This document shows, piece after piece, positions 45,882-56,851 of a DNA stretch of 64,000 bases. Under the pieces are notes generated by a model. The model was not told the origin of the DNA. It ran no database searches and saw only the letters and a list, made by a program, of their open reading frames with translations. Source of the DNA: Salinisphaera aquimarina (GTDB lineage Bacteria > Pseudomonadota > Gammaproteobacteria > Nevskiales > Salinisphaeraceae); assembly GCF_042643355.1 (NCBI RefSeq), contig NZ_JBHRSS010000008.1, positions 567,555 through 631,554 on the forward strand, in the 5' to 3' direction. The first letter of the stretch is position 1, and each line of letters opens with the position of its first letter. The translations under genes were made by a program, and so were the position numbers.

Positions 45882-48254
45882 GTGCAAAACGCGCACGTAG
45901 TCTGGTTTAGCCAGTTGGGAATGAACGACGTCGAGCATGTGGGTGGCAAGAATGCCTCGCTCGGTGAAATGATCAGCCACCTGGCCGATGCCGGGGTCAA
46001 CGTGCCGGATGGTTTTGCGACCACCGCCGACGCCTATCGCCAGTTTCTGGCCCACGACGGTCTCGCCGATCGCATCAACGCCGCGCTCGACGACCTCGAC
46101 GTCGACGACGTCGACGCGCTGGTCGAGACCGGCGAGAAGATCCGCACCTGGGTCATCGATCATCCCTTCCCGCCCGAACTCGAAGCCGCGATCCGCGACG
46201 CCTTCGAGACGCTGTCCGGCGAGAACAGGGATATATCCGTTGCCGTGCGCTCATCGGCAACCGCCGAGGATCTGCCCGACGCCTCGTTTGCCGGCCAGCA
46301 GGAAACCTTCCTCAACGTGCGCGGGCTCGACAACGTCATGCTCGCGATCAAGGACGTGTTCGCGTCGCTGTTCAATGACCGCGCCATCTCCTATCGCGTG
46401 CACAAGGGCTTCGAGCACAGCCAGGTCGCACTCTCCGCGGGCATCCAGCGCATGGTGCGCTCGGATACCGGTTCCTCGGGCGTGATGTTCACCATCGATA
46501 CCGAATCCGGTTTCGATCAGGTCGTGTTCATTACCAGTTCCTGGGGGCTCGGCGAGGCCGTGGTCCAGGGCGCGGTGAATCCCGACGAATTCTATGTCTA
46601 CAAGCCGAACGTGGACGCTAAACGTCCGGCCATCCTGCGGCGGGTGAACGGCGGCAAGGCCATCAAGATGGTCTACACGGCCGACCGCAGCCACGGCAAG
46701 ACCACCGAATTCGTGGACGTGGACGCGGCCGATCAGGCGAAGTTCTCGATCACCGACGCCGACGCCGAAGCGCTGGCCGCGCAGGCGCTGATCATCGAAC
46801 GTCATTACAAGCGGCCCATGGATATCGAATGGGGCAAGGACGGCGAGACCGGCGAGCTGTATATCCTGCAGGCGCGTCCGGAGACGGTGAAAAGCAACAA
46901 CGGCGGCACGCTGGAGCGCTATCTGCTGGATTCCAGCGGCCGTGACGTGCTCGTCGAAGGCCGCTCGATCGGCCAGCGCGTGGGCGCCGGCAAGGTCCGC
47001 AACGTCAAGTCGATCAAGGAAATGAACAAGGTCCAGGAAGGCGACATCCTGGTCACCGACATGACCGACCCCGACTGGGAGCCGGTGATGAAACGCGCCG
47101 CCGCGATCGTGACCAACCGTGGCGGACGGACCTGCCATGCGGCGATCATCGCGCGCGAACTGGGCATCCCGGCGGTGGTCGGCACCGGTGACGGCACCGA
47201 GAAACTCACCGACGGCATGGGCGTGACCGTGTCCTGCGCGGAAGGCGATACCGGCTATGTCTACGACGGCGAGATCGATTTCAAGATCGATGAAGTCTCG
47301 CTCGACGAGATGCCCGAGATCGACACCAAGATCATGATGAACGTCGGCAACCCCGACCGTGCATTCGATTTTGCCGCCACCCCCAATGCCGGGGTCGGGC
47401 TGGCGCGCCTGGAGTTCATCATCAATCGCCAGATCGGCGTGCACCCGCGCGCCCTGCTCGAATACGACGATCAGCCGCTGGAACTGCAGAAGACCATCGA
47501 CGCGCACATCGCCGGCTATGCCGACCCGGTGTCGTTCTATGTCGACCGCCTGGTCGAAGGCATCTCCACGATCGCCGCGGCGTTTGCGCCCAAGCCGGTC
47601 ATCGTGCGCCTGTCGGATTTCAAATCCAACGAATACGCCAACCTGATCGGCGGCGAGAATTTCGAGCCCGACGAGGAAAACCCGATGATCGGCTGGCGCG
47701 GTGCTTCGCGCTATCTGGCCGAGGACTTCCAGCCCTGCTTCGAACTGGAGCTGGCGGCAGTCAAGCGCGTGCGCAACGAGATGGGGCTCAAGAACGTCCA
47801 GATCATGATTCCGTTCGTGCGCACGGTGGGCGAAGCCAGGGGCGTGTCGGAACTGCTGGCCGGGCACGGCCTCAAGCGCGGCGAGGATGATCTCAAGATC
47901 ATCATGATGTGCGAACTGCCCTCGAACGCGATTCTGGCCGATGAGTTCCTCGAATACTTCGACGGCTTCTCGATCGGCTCCAACGACATGACCCAGCTCT
48001 CGCTAGGCCTCGATCGCGACTCCGGACTGATCTCGCATCTGTTCGACGAGCGCGACCCGGCGGTGAAATTCATGCTGGAACGCGCAATCTCCGCCTGCAA
48101 GCGCAACAACAAATACGTGGGCATCTGCGGTCAGGGGCCGTCCGATTATCCGGATCTGGCCAAGTGGCTGCTGGAACAGGGCATCGAGAGCATGTCGCTG
48201 AACCCGGACACCGTGGTCAGCACCTGGCTCTATCTGGCCGGCAAGCAGGTCTGA
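45882..48254 (+). CDS. ppsA: Phosphoenolpyruvate synthase (pyruvate, water dikinase)
   Basis: Makes PEP from pyruvate and ATP in gluconeogenesis. The 790-residue protein has an N-terminal ATP-binding domain (VGGKNASLGEMI, VRSSATAEDLPDASFAGQQ), the central phosphohistidine domain (NRGGRTCHAAIIARELGIP, with the catalytic His) and the C-terminal PEP-binding barrel (RLEFIINRQIGVHPRALL, GICGQGPSDY with the catalytic Cys). The GTG at 45882 has GAGGA 8 bases upstream and gives MQNAHVVWFSQLGMND, like E. coli; an ATG at 45858 lacks a ribosome site. Controlled by ppsR. Confidence 0.96.
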   Translation: MQNAHVVWFSQLGMNDVEHVGGKNASLGEMISHLADAGVNVPDGFATTADAYRQFLAHDGLADRINAALDDLDVDDVDALVETGEKIRTWVIDHPFPPELEAAIRDAFETLSGENRDISVAVRSSATAEDLPDASFAGQQETFLNVRGLDNVMLAIKDVFASLFNDRAISYRVHKGFEHSQVALSAGIQRMVRSDTGSSGVMFTIDTESGFDQVVFITSSWGLGEAVVQGAVNPDEFYVYKPNVDAKRPAILRRVNGGKAIKMVYTADRSHGKTTEFVDVDAADQAKFSITDADAEALAAQALIIERHYKRPMDIEWGKDGETGELYILQARPETVKSNNGGTLERYLLDSSGRDVLVEGRSIGQRVGAGKVRNVKSIKEMNKVQEGDILVTDMTDPDWEPVMKRAAAIVTNRGGRTCHAAIIARELGIPAVVGTGDGTEKLTDGMGVTVSCAEGDTGYVYDGEIDFKIDEVSLDEMPEIDTKIMMNVGNPDRAFDFAATPNAGVGLARLEFIINRQIGVHPRALLEYDDQPLELQKTIDAHIAGYADPVSFYVDRLVEGISTIAAAFAPKPVIVRLSDFKSNEYANLIGGENFEPDEENPMIGWRGASRYLAEDFQPCFELELAAVKRVRNEMGLKNVQIMIPFVRTVGEARGVSELLAGHGLKRGEDDLKIIMMCELPSNAILADEFLEYFDGFSIGSNDMTQLSLGLDRDSGLISHLFDERDPAVKFMLERAISACKRNNKYVGICGQGPSDYPDLAKWLLEQGIESMSLNPDTVVSTWLYLAGKQV

Positions 48255-48281
48255 TTTACATCCGCATCCAAGGACGACGCC

Positions 48282-49103
48282 ATGGCCGATAAACTGCCGA
48301 TTTTCGTCAGCCCGGAACAGTTGCAGGAGGCGCTGGGTGACGCGGGGATTCAGATCGTCGCGGTCGACAGCGCCTCGGATTATGCGAGCGCGCACATCCC
48401 CGGCGCCCTGCAGCTGACGATGGCGGACTTTACTGCCAGTCAGGCGCCGGTCGCGGGCCTGCTGCCGGATGATCAGCGGCTGGCAGAGGTGTTCTCGGAC
48501 GCCGGACTGCGTAACGATGCCCATATCGTCGCCTATGATCGCGTCGGCGACGGCCAGGCTGCGCGCCTGCTGTACACCCTCGACGCCATGGGCCACGAGG
48601 CGATCTCGTTGCTCGACGGCGGCCTTGCCGCCTGGCATCAGGCCGGGCTGGAACTCGCCGATGGCGCGCCCCAGCACGGCGAAGGCGATTTCAGCGTGAA
48701 TCGTCAACCCGATCGTATCGCGGACCGGGCGTGGATCAAGGCGCATCTGGAGGACGCTGACACCGCGTTCCTCGATGTCCGCAGCGCAGCCGAATACGCC
48801 GGCGCGGATGTGCGCAGCGCGCGCGGCGGGCATATCCCCGGCGCGATCAATCTCGACTGGAATCGACTGAAAGACGACAACGGTCGCCTGCGCCCGCGCG
48901 CCGAGCTGCTGGAACTGCTCGCCGATCACGGCGTGCGCGAGGATCAGGACATCACCCACTACTGCCAGAGCCATGTACGCTCGTCGTATACCTATCTGGT
49001 GCTCAGGTATCTGGGCTATGACAAGGTGCGCGGTTATCCGGGCGCCTGGTCGGACTGGGGCAACGCCGATGACACGCCGATCGATACCGGCGCCGGCAGC
49101 TAG
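48282..49103 (+). CDS. sseA: Thiosulfate/3-mercaptopyruvate sulfurtransferase
   Basis: Two-domain rhodanese that moves sulfane sulfur to cyanide or another thiol acceptor. The 273 residues have an N-terminal inactive rhodanese domain (about 8-125, ending GGLAAWHQAGLEL) and an active C-terminal one with the catalytic Cys in YCQSHVRSS and the closing GYPGAWSDWG. The active loop CQSHVRSS differs from the CGSGVTA of mercaptopyruvate enzymes, so the preferred donor is not certain. It is 27 bases after ppsA on the same strand. Confidence 0.85.
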   Translation: MADKLPIFVSPEQLQEALGDAGIQIVAVDSASDYASAHIPGALQLTMADFTASQAPVAGLLPDDQRLAEVFSDAGLRNDAHIVAYDRVGDGQAARLLYTLDAMGHEAISLLDGGLAAWHQAGLELADGAPQHGEGDFSVNRQPDRIADRAWIKAHLEDADTAFLDVRSAAEYAGADVRSARGGHIPGAINLDWNRLKDDNGRLRPRAELLELLADHGVREDQDITHYCQSHVRSSYTYLVLRYLGYDKVRGYPGAWSDWGNADDTPIDTGAGS

Positions 49104-49133
49104 CAACAGAAGGTCCGCAACGCAGACGCGCCC

Positions 49134-50147
49134 ATGAAACGTCTCCTGCTCGGACTCGCCGCCCTGTTCGGTGTCGGCTGCACCAGCACCGGTTATCAGG
49201 GCCCGGTGAGCGATCATTTCGACGGGCATCGTTTTCACAACGCCGAGCCGATCGAACACGGCTTCGGCGACCTGCTGCGCTGGATGCGTACACGCGAGAA
49301 TCATCCATGGCAGCGCGTGTCGGGTTTTGCGCCGCCGCCACCACCACCGGCGCGCGTGAACGACGGCTTGCGTATCACCTGGATCAATCACGCCACCGTG
49401 CTGATCCAGGTCGCGGGCGTGAATATCCTCACCGACCCGGTCTTTTCCGAACGCGTCAGCCCCCTGCCCGGCTTCGGCCCGCGTCGCTATCATCCGCCCG
49501 GCGTCGCGTTCGACAACCTGCCGCCGGTGGACGTGGTGCTCATCAGTCACGCCCACTACGATCATCTGGATCGTGCCTCGATAAAACGTCTGGCCAGCCG
49601 CTTCGACCCCCTGTTCGTCACCGGCCTGGGGCTTGCCGACTGGTTTGCCGGCACCGGCGCGCGTCATGTCGTGACAGCCGACTGGTGGCAGCAGGTCGCG
49701 TTGCCCGGTCAATTGTCGCTGACCGTCACACCGGCGCGTCACTGGACACGCCGCGGTCTGGGCGATCGCAACCGAACCCTGTGGGCGAGCTACTGGATCG
49801 ATACGCCCGCCGGCGGGGTCTATTTCGCCGGCGACACCGGCGCCGGCCCGCATTTCGGCGCGATCCGCGCGCGCCTGGGGTCACCGCGCGTGGCCCTGCT
49901 GCCGATCGGTGCCTACGAGCCCCGCTGGTTCATGGCCCAGCAGCATATGAACCCGGCCGACGCGGTTCAGGCCCATCGCCAACTGGGCGCGGCACACAGC
50001 GTCGGCATTCATTTCGCCACTTTCAAGCTCAGCGACGAAGCCCGGTTCGCGCCGGTCGACGATCTGGCGCAGGCGCTCAGCCAGGCGGGATTGACGCGCC
50101 ATGACTTCTGGGCACCGGCCTTCGGTGCCGGCTATTCGTTCGACTGA
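49134..50147 (+). CDS. Metallo-beta-lactamase-fold lipoprotein (NAPE-PLD/RomA-like hydrolase)
   Basis: A 337-residue hydrolase with a signal peptide and lipobox FGVGC at about residues 12-16, so probably a lipoprotein in the periplasmic face of a membrane. The metal site is in ISHAHYDHLD (HxHxDH), with downstream His in ARHWTRR, Asp in YFAGDTGAGPHF and His in GIHFATF. GFGPRRYHPPG and WINHATVLIQ are typical of the UlaG/NAPE-PLD/RomA group. Substrate unknown; the E. coli-like homologues act on phosphoester or lactone bonds. It follows sseA by 30 bases. Confidence 0.88.
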   Translation: MKRLLLGLAALFGVGCTSTGYQGPVSDHFDGHRFHNAEPIEHGFGDLLRWMRTRENHPWQRVSGFAPPPPPPARVNDGLRITWINHATVLIQVAGVNILTDPVFSERVSPLPGFGPRRYHPPGVAFDNLPPVDVVLISHAHYDHLDRASIKRLASRFDPLFVTGLGLADWFAGTGARHVVTADWWQQVALPGQLSLTVTPARHWTRRGLGDRNRTLWASYWIDTPAGGVYFAGDTGAGPHFGAIRARLGSPRVALLPIGAYEPRWFMAQQHMNPADAVQAHRQLGAAHSVGIHFATFKLSDEARFAPVDDLAQALSQAGLTRHDFWAPAFGAGYSFD

Positions 50148-50241
50148 CCGCGCCCAGCGTGCAATACAGAGATCGGCCTCGATGAGATCGCGCTGGCGAC
50201 GATAGCCAACCGCCAACGCGCCGCGGCCGGCGCGCGCAGCG

Positions 50242-51900
50242 CTATCCGAGCCAGCGATCCTGCTCCGGTGTGTGGTGCAGATACCATTGATCCAGCCATT
50301 CACGCAGCTTGTCGATCGGCATGGGCCGTCCGATATAAAAGCCCTGGATCAGATCACAGCCGAGCAACCGCATACGGTCGGCCTGGGCCTCGGTTTCGAT
50401 CCCTTCGCCGACCGCGCGCAGGCCCAGCGCGTGGCCCAGCCCGATGGTGGCCTGCACGATGGACAGATCGGTCTTCGAGATCAGCATATCCTGCACGAAT
50501 GACCGATCGATCTTGATCTCCGACGCCGGCAGGCGCTTGAGATAGGCCAGCTGCGAATAGCCGGTGCCGAAATCGTCGATCGAGATCTGCACGCCCATGT
50601 TGGCGACGCGGGTGATCACATCCAGAGTGCGCCGCTGATCCGCCATGAGCGTGTCTTCGGTGATCTCCAGCGTCAGGAACTTGCTCGGCAGTTCGTAGGC
50701 CGCCAGCAGGCCCGCCAACACGTCCGGGAAATCGGGGTCCAGCAGAGAACGGGCTGACAGATTGACCGACATGCGCAACGGCCAACCGTTGGCGCGCAGG
50801 TCGGCCGCGTACTCCAGCGCGCGCCGCAACACCCAGTTGGACAAATCACGCATCAGGCCGCTGCGTTCGGCGCGCGGAATGAAGTCGCCGGGCATGATCA
50901 GCCCACGGCGCGGGTGCTGCCAGCGCACCAACGCCTCCACGCCGTGCACACGGTCGGCGACGGTATCGACCAGCGGCTGCAGGTGCAGAATCAGTTGATC
51001 CTTTTCGATCGCGGTACGCAGTTCGGCGCTCAGGCTGTGCATTTCGGCATCGCGTAGCGGCATGCGCGCCTTGACCAGTTCAAAGCCGCCCCCGCGTGTC
51101 TTGGCGTGCTGCATCGCCCCTTCCGCGGCGTTGATCAAGGCATAGGTATCGCGTGCATTATCGGGGTAGACAGCACCGCCGATACTCGCGGCCAGATTCA
51201 GCGCAAGACTTTCCAGAGCACACGGCGGCTCGAGCCCCTGCTGAATACGCCGAGCCGCGTTCTCGAGAATATCGGTGGATTGCAGCGGGTCGAGCAGAAC
51301 GCCGAAGCTGTCGCCACCCAGACGGGCAACCAGCCCGGCATCCCCGATTGCATTGCCGAGACGGCGCGCCACGCTCTTGAGCACGCGGTCGCCATTGGCC
51401 GCACCATAGTGGTCGTTGACCTCGGAAAAACCATCCAGATCCACCACGATCAGGCCCAGCCGGGTGCGGCTCAGATGCGCCGCGGCGATACCGCTTTCCA
51501 GTTGATCGATGAAATAGGCCCGGTTGCACAGCCCCGTCAGGGCATCGCGTTGCCCCAGACGCACCGCCTCGGCCTCCAGCGCGTGCTTGTCGATACGCAG
51601 CCGTTCGGTCTGATCGAGCACCATGGCACCCGCCTGGTGCGACATGATCACCCCCACGTACTGGCCCCACATCGCAAACAGGAACGGCATGAAATCCAGC
51701 GCCAGCAGGCTGGCATTGCCGCGCTGGGCGGCGTAAAGCGTCGACAGGGTTACCGGTTCGCCGGACAGCGCCACGGTGGTGATGGTGGCCATCAATACCG
51801 CGAACGAGGCGATGGCCAATCCGTAGTATGCATAGCGGGATACGCGGCTACGCAGGGCGCGTACGACCTGCGAAAAATACGCTGCGTTGGACTGCTGCAC
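50242..51900 (-). CDS. GGDEF-EAL protein, probable cyclic-di-GMP phosphodiesterase
   Basis: The 552-residue protein has two N-terminal membrane helices at about residues 22-46 and 66-88, a GGDEF domain at about 110-280 and an EAL domain at about 290-545. The GGDEF active site is changed to GGDSF, so cyclase activity is unlikely and GTP may act only as an effector. The EAL side is intact: EALVR, NLSARSLLD, EITEDTL, IDDFGTGYSQLAYL, the lysine in EIKIDRSFV and GEGIETEAQ. It would therefore lower cyclic-di-GMP. No sensory domain other than the membrane part is visible. Confidence 0.9.
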   Translation of the reverse strand: MQQSNAAYFSQVVRALRSRVSRYAYYGLAIASFAVLMATITTVALSGEPVTLSTLYAAQRGNASLLALDFMPFLFAMWGQYVGVIMSHQAGAMVLDQTERLRIDKHALEAEAVRLGQRDALTGLCNRAYFIDQLESGIAAAHLSRTRLGLIVVDLDGFSEVNDHYGAANGDRVLKSVARRLGNAIGDAGLVARLGGDSFGVLLDPLQSTDILENAARRIQQGLEPPCALESLALNLAASIGGAVYPDNARDTYALINAAEGAMQHAKTRGGGFELVKARMPLRDAEMHSLSAELRTAIEKDQLILHLQPLVDTVADRVHGVEALVRWQHPRRGLIMPGDFIPRAERSGLMRDLSNWVLRRALEYAADLRANGWPLRMSVNLSARSLLDPDFPDVLAGLLAAYELPSKFLTLEITEDTLMADQRRTLDVITRVANMGVQISIDDFGTGYSQLAYLKRLPASEIKIDRSFVQDMLISKTDLSIVQATIGLGHALGLRAVGEGIETEAQADRMRLLGCDLIQGFYIGRPMPIDKLREWLDQWYLHHTPEQDRWLG

Positions 51901-51946
51901 GGCTACCTCCCCCAGGCGGTTGCTACGACTTTAGCACCACGGGGAA

Positions 51947-51964
51947 TCAAAAAGCACTTTTTGA
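51947..51964. repeat. 18-base palindrome between the CinA-like and GGDEF-EAL genes
   Basis: TCAAAAAG-CA-CTTTTTGA is a perfect inverted repeat with 8-base arms, 46 bases upstream of the GGDEF-EAL start. It is AT-rich in a GC-rich gap and could be an operator or a weak terminator of the upstream gene. Confidence 0.4.
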
Positions 51965-51996
51965 AGCCGAATCAGGGGTATATGCCCAAGCGTCCT

Positions 51997-52764
51997 TTAG
52001 CGGGTGGCCCGCGTGCCCAACGGCACATCGGCAGCGATAAGCGCGTGTTCCAGCGCTGCGAACGCCGCTTCCACCTCGGCGGCTCTGCCACGCACGCCGA
52101 ACTCGATCGCGCGTCGTCCGCCGGCATTGGGCAGGCAGGCGATACGTACGGCCGGGTGGGCGTCCATCACCGACTGCATCAAGTCGATCAACGCACTTTC
52201 CGGGGTGTCGAGTGCCTCGATGAGCCATTCGACATCGCGGTCCTCCCGCTGCAGTTGGGGATAATGATGATCGAGCACCCAGGCGGCCATCGGCCAGGCC
52301 ATGCGAGGAAAACCCGGCACGAAGTGATGATGCCGCAGGGAAAAACCCGGCACCTCGTTGACGGGATTGGGAATCACCGACGATCCCACCGGCCATTCCA
52401 CCATGTGGATGCGCTTGGGATACGCCTGATCGCCGAACTTGCGCTCGAGAATGGCCTTGCCGTCGGCATTGAACTCGAGTGCCACGCCGGCGGCGGCCGC
52501 GGCGCATTGCCGCGTACGGTCATCCGGCGTCGCCCCGATGCCGCCGAAGCTGAACACGATATCGCCGCCGGCGAGCGTCTGACGCAGCGTGTCTTCAAGC
52601 AGGCCGGCGTCATCGCCGACCATCCGGGCCCACGACAATTCCATGCCCCGCTCGGCCAGCAGATCGATCATCGCCGGCATGTGCTTGTCACTGCGCTTGC
52701 CGGAGAGCAGTTCGTCGCCGATGAGGACGATGCCGACACGGGTCGGCTGCACCGGATCATGCAT
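51997..52764 (-). CDS. CinA-like molybdopterin-binding-fold protein
   Basis: A 255-residue protein with the MoaB/MogA-type domain found at the N-terminus of CinA. Typical segments are GIVLIGDELLSGKRSDKH near residue 10, VFSFGGIGATPDDRTR near 68 and GFSLRHHHFVPGFPRMAWPM near 150. It has no C-terminal nicotinamide mononucleotide deamidase domain. So it belongs to the short COG1058 group, some of whose members have NMN or ADP-ribose related activity; the true substrate is unknown. It lies 75 bases after icd on the same strand. Confidence 0.85.
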   Translation of the reverse strand: MHDPVQPTRVGIVLIGDELLSGKRSDKHMPAMIDLLAERGMELSWARMVGDDAGLLEDTLRQTLAGGDIVFSFGGIGATPDDRTRQCAAAAAGVALEFNADGKAILERKFGDQAYPKRIHMVEWPVGSSVIPNPVNEVPGFSLRHHHFVPGFPRMAWPMAAWVLDHHYPQLQREDRDVEWLIEALDTPESALIDLMQSVMDAHPAVRIACLPNAGGRRAIEFGVRGRAAEVEAAFAALEHALIAADVPLGTRATR

Positions 52765-52839
52765 GCGAACGCACCGCCCAGGACGGGCCGCGTCGATGAC
52801 GCGGCCCGTCCACGAGGGTCGACTCGATGTCGTCCTCCA

Positions 52840-54609
<1,770 letters not shown>

Positions 54610-54683
54610 GGGCCACGACTCCTTCGCAGATTTTCGGAACTAGAGACTTCGGGCAGCAGGTGCGCGCATTGCGCACAACACCG

Positions 54684-55013
54684 TCACGCCGCGCTGGCAG
54701 CGTTTTCGAGCATGGTTTTCAACTCGCCCGACTGAAACAGGTCGATCAGGATATCGGAGCCGCCGACCAGTTCGCCGTTGACGAACAGCTGCGGAATCGT
54801 GGGCCAGTTCGAATACAGCTTGACGCCCTGACGATAGATTTCCTCGTCGTCGAACACGTTGACGGCCTTGAACGGAACGCCGCAGGCCTTGAGCGCTTCC
54901 GCGCTGCGTGCCGAAAAGCCGCACTGAGGAAAGTCGGGGGTGCCCTTCATGTACAGCACGATCGGGTTGTTCTCGACTTCCTGCTTGATGGTTTCCATTG
55001 CCTTGGCGCTCAT
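54684..55013 (-). CDS. grxD: Monothiol glutaredoxin (Grx4)
   Basis: CGFS-type glutaredoxin that binds a 2Fe-2S cluster with glutathione and delivers it to target proteins. The 109 residues have NNPIVLYMKGTPDFPQCGFSARS (CGFS at about residues 30-34), the WPTIPQLFVNGELVGGSDI segment with the cis-proline, and a C-terminal helix. Length fits E. coli GrxD (115). It lies between hyuB and icd on the same strand, 74 bases before icd. Confidence 0.97.
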   Translation of the reverse strand: MSAKAMETIKQEVENNPIVLYMKGTPDFPQCGFSARSAEALKACGVPFKAVNVFDDEEIYRQGVKLYSNWPTIPQLFVNGELVGGSDILIDLFQSGELKTMLENAASAA

Positions 55014-55054
55014 GGCGATATCCTTGTTGCTTGAATCTGTTGTCGTTGCCGCGA

Positions 55055-55060
55055 ATTATA
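55055..55060 (-). promoter_or_regulatory. Candidate -10 box for grxD
   Basis: A perfect TATAAT on the minus strand, 42 bases before the grxD ATG, in the gap after hyuB. No good -35 hexamer stands at the right distance, so the assignment is tentative. Confidence 0.5.
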
Positions 55061-55104
55061 CCGCGCCTGTCGATCCCGAAAACTTGGGGCCGGCAGTAAA
55101 AATA

Positions 55105-56688
55105 TCAATCCTCTGCCGAGGCCGCGCCATAACCGCCGCCGCCCGCGGATGCGATCGTCAGCCGCTGACCGACATGGGCCACGCCGCTGCATTTGGGGCC
55201 GATACGCTGGCCGTCGAGCCTGTTCTCGCCACGCATGCCGGCTTCGCCATCCGCGCGGGCCCACGGCGCATGGCGTCGGCGCTCGGTAAGCACGGTATAG
55301 CGGGCCTCGCGCCGAAATTCGATCTCGCGGATCAGGCCATCGCCGCCGCGGTGCGCGCCTGCCCCGCCGCTGCCGCGCCGGATCGCATAACGACGCATGC
55401 GCAGTGGAAAATGGCGTTCCAGCACTTCGATCGGTGTATTCAGGGTATTGGTCATATGTGCCTGCACCGCGGACGCCCCGGCGCGTTCGGGCCCCGCGCC
55501 CAGACCGCCGCCCATGGTTTCGTAGTAGTCCCAGGGCGCCTGCGCGTCGTGCGAACCGAGCGCGACATTGTTCATGCTGCCGTGGCTGGCCGCCGGGATA
55601 CGTTCGGGCGCGGCCCCGGCGAGCGCGCCGAGCACCGCATCGACCACGCGCTGACTGGTCTCGACGTTGCCGGCGGCCACCGCGTGCGGATGTTCGGCGT
55701 TGAGCAACGAGCCTTTCGGCGCGCTGACCTCGATATCTTCGAACGCTCCCGCGCAGGCCGGCACCTGATCCGGCATGAGACAGCGAAACGCGTACAGCAC
55801 GCCGGCCGCGGTCACCGACAGCGGACAGTTGACGTTGCCGGCAACCTGCTCGCTGCTGCCGGCAAAATCGACCGCCACGCGACCACCATCGATATCGATG
55901 CGACAGGCGATGGCCAGGTCCTCGTTGCCCTGGCCGTCGTCGTCGAGCAGGTCGGTGAATTCGTAGCGGCCGTCGGGCAGCTCACGCAGCGCGCTGGCTG
56001 CCAGCTCGCGGGCATAGTCGTTGTATTCGGCCAGCCGCTGCTCGAAGCGATCCACCGCTGCTTCGTCGGCGTCGCCGATCAGCGCCGACAACCGGGTCAG
56101 GCCGATCCTATTGGCGCCGATCTGGGCGCTGAAATCACCGCGTGCGACAGGCGGATTGCGCAAGCGCGCCAACCAGCTGTCGAGTACCGACGCCACGATC
56201 TGCTCGTTCTCCACCAGCGCGACCGGGGCGATCACCAGCCCTTCCTCGTCGAGCGTCTTCGACAACGGCATGGAGCCGGGCGAATCCGCGCCGATATCGG
56301 CGTGGTGCGCGCGATTGGCGACGAAACCGGCGACCCGATCGGCCACGAACAGCGGCGCGATCAGGGTCACGTCCGGCAGATGGGTGCCGCCGAGATAGGG
56401 GTCGTTGAGCGCAATCATCTCGCCCGGCCGCCAGTCGCGGGCCGCCACGATGTCCGCCATCGCGTACGCCATGCTGCCCAGATGCACCGGGATATGCGCG
56501 GCCTGCGCGCACAAACGACCCCGGGCATCGAACACGGCACAGGAGTAATCCAGGCGGTCGCGGATATTGGGGGAGAACGCGGCCTGTGCCAGGCGTGCGC
56601 CCATTTCCTCGCACACCGCCGTGATGCGGCTGGCGAAAATAGCCAGTTCGATCGCGTCGGCGCGCCCGTCGGCGGAGTGCTTGTTCAT
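55105..56688 (-). CDS. Hydantoinase B / oxoprolinase family protein, without its usual partner
   Basis: A 527-residue protein of the HyuB family, the large subunit of N-methylhydantoinase, acetone carboxylase-like and 5-oxoprolinase enzymes. Clear marks are FSPNIRDRLDYSCAVFDARGRLCAQAAHIPVHLGSM near the N-terminus, NDPYLGGTHLPDVTLIAPLF and YYETMGGGLGAGPERAG. HyuB normally works with a HyuA ATPase subunit encoded beside it; no hyuA is found on either side here. A plausible substrate is 5-oxoproline from glutathione turnover, but this is inference. It is far from its usual partner or acts alone. Confidence 0.88.
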   Translation of the reverse strand: MNKHSADGRADAIELAIFASRITAVCEEMGARLAQAAFSPNIRDRLDYSCAVFDARGRLCAQAAHIPVHLGSMAYAMADIVAARDWRPGEMIALNDPYLGGTHLPDVTLIAPLFVADRVAGFVANRAHHADIGADSPGSMPLSKTLDEEGLVIAPVALVENEQIVASVLDSWLARLRNPPVARGDFSAQIGANRIGLTRLSALIGDADEAAVDRFEQRLAEYNDYARELAASALRELPDGRYEFTDLLDDDGQGNEDLAIACRIDIDGGRVAVDFAGSSEQVAGNVNCPLSVTAAGVLYAFRCLMPDQVPACAGAFEDIEVSAPKGSLLNAEHPHAVAAGNVETSQRVVDAVLGALAGAAPERIPAASHGSMNNVALGSHDAQAPWDYYETMGGGLGAGPERAGASAVQAHMTNTLNTPIEVLERHFPLRMRRYAIRRGSGGAGAHRGGDGLIREIEFRREARYTVLTERRRHAPWARADGEAGMRGENRLDGQRIGPKCSGVAHVGQRLTIASAGGGGYGAASAED

Positions 56689-56779
56689 CGCTGGATTCTA
56701 GCAACGCCGCGCATCCGCGTCAGGCCCGCGCTCGGGCGGCGCCAATCTAGGTATAAACCCGCAGATGCTTGCGCTGCCT

Positions 56780-56807
56780 TTGAAAAAAGACTGACAAACC
56801 TTATATA
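56780..56807 (+). promoter_or_regulatory. Sigma-70 promoter of sodA
   Basis: TTGAAA (56780-56785), a 16-base spacer and TATATA (56802-56807) form a good vegetative promoter, 44 bases before the sodA start. The bases between are AT-rich, unlike the flanking genes. Confidence 0.75.
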
Positions 56808-56851
56808 AGTAGTCGTCGTTGACTCACTCATCTCATCAGAAGGGATATGAC

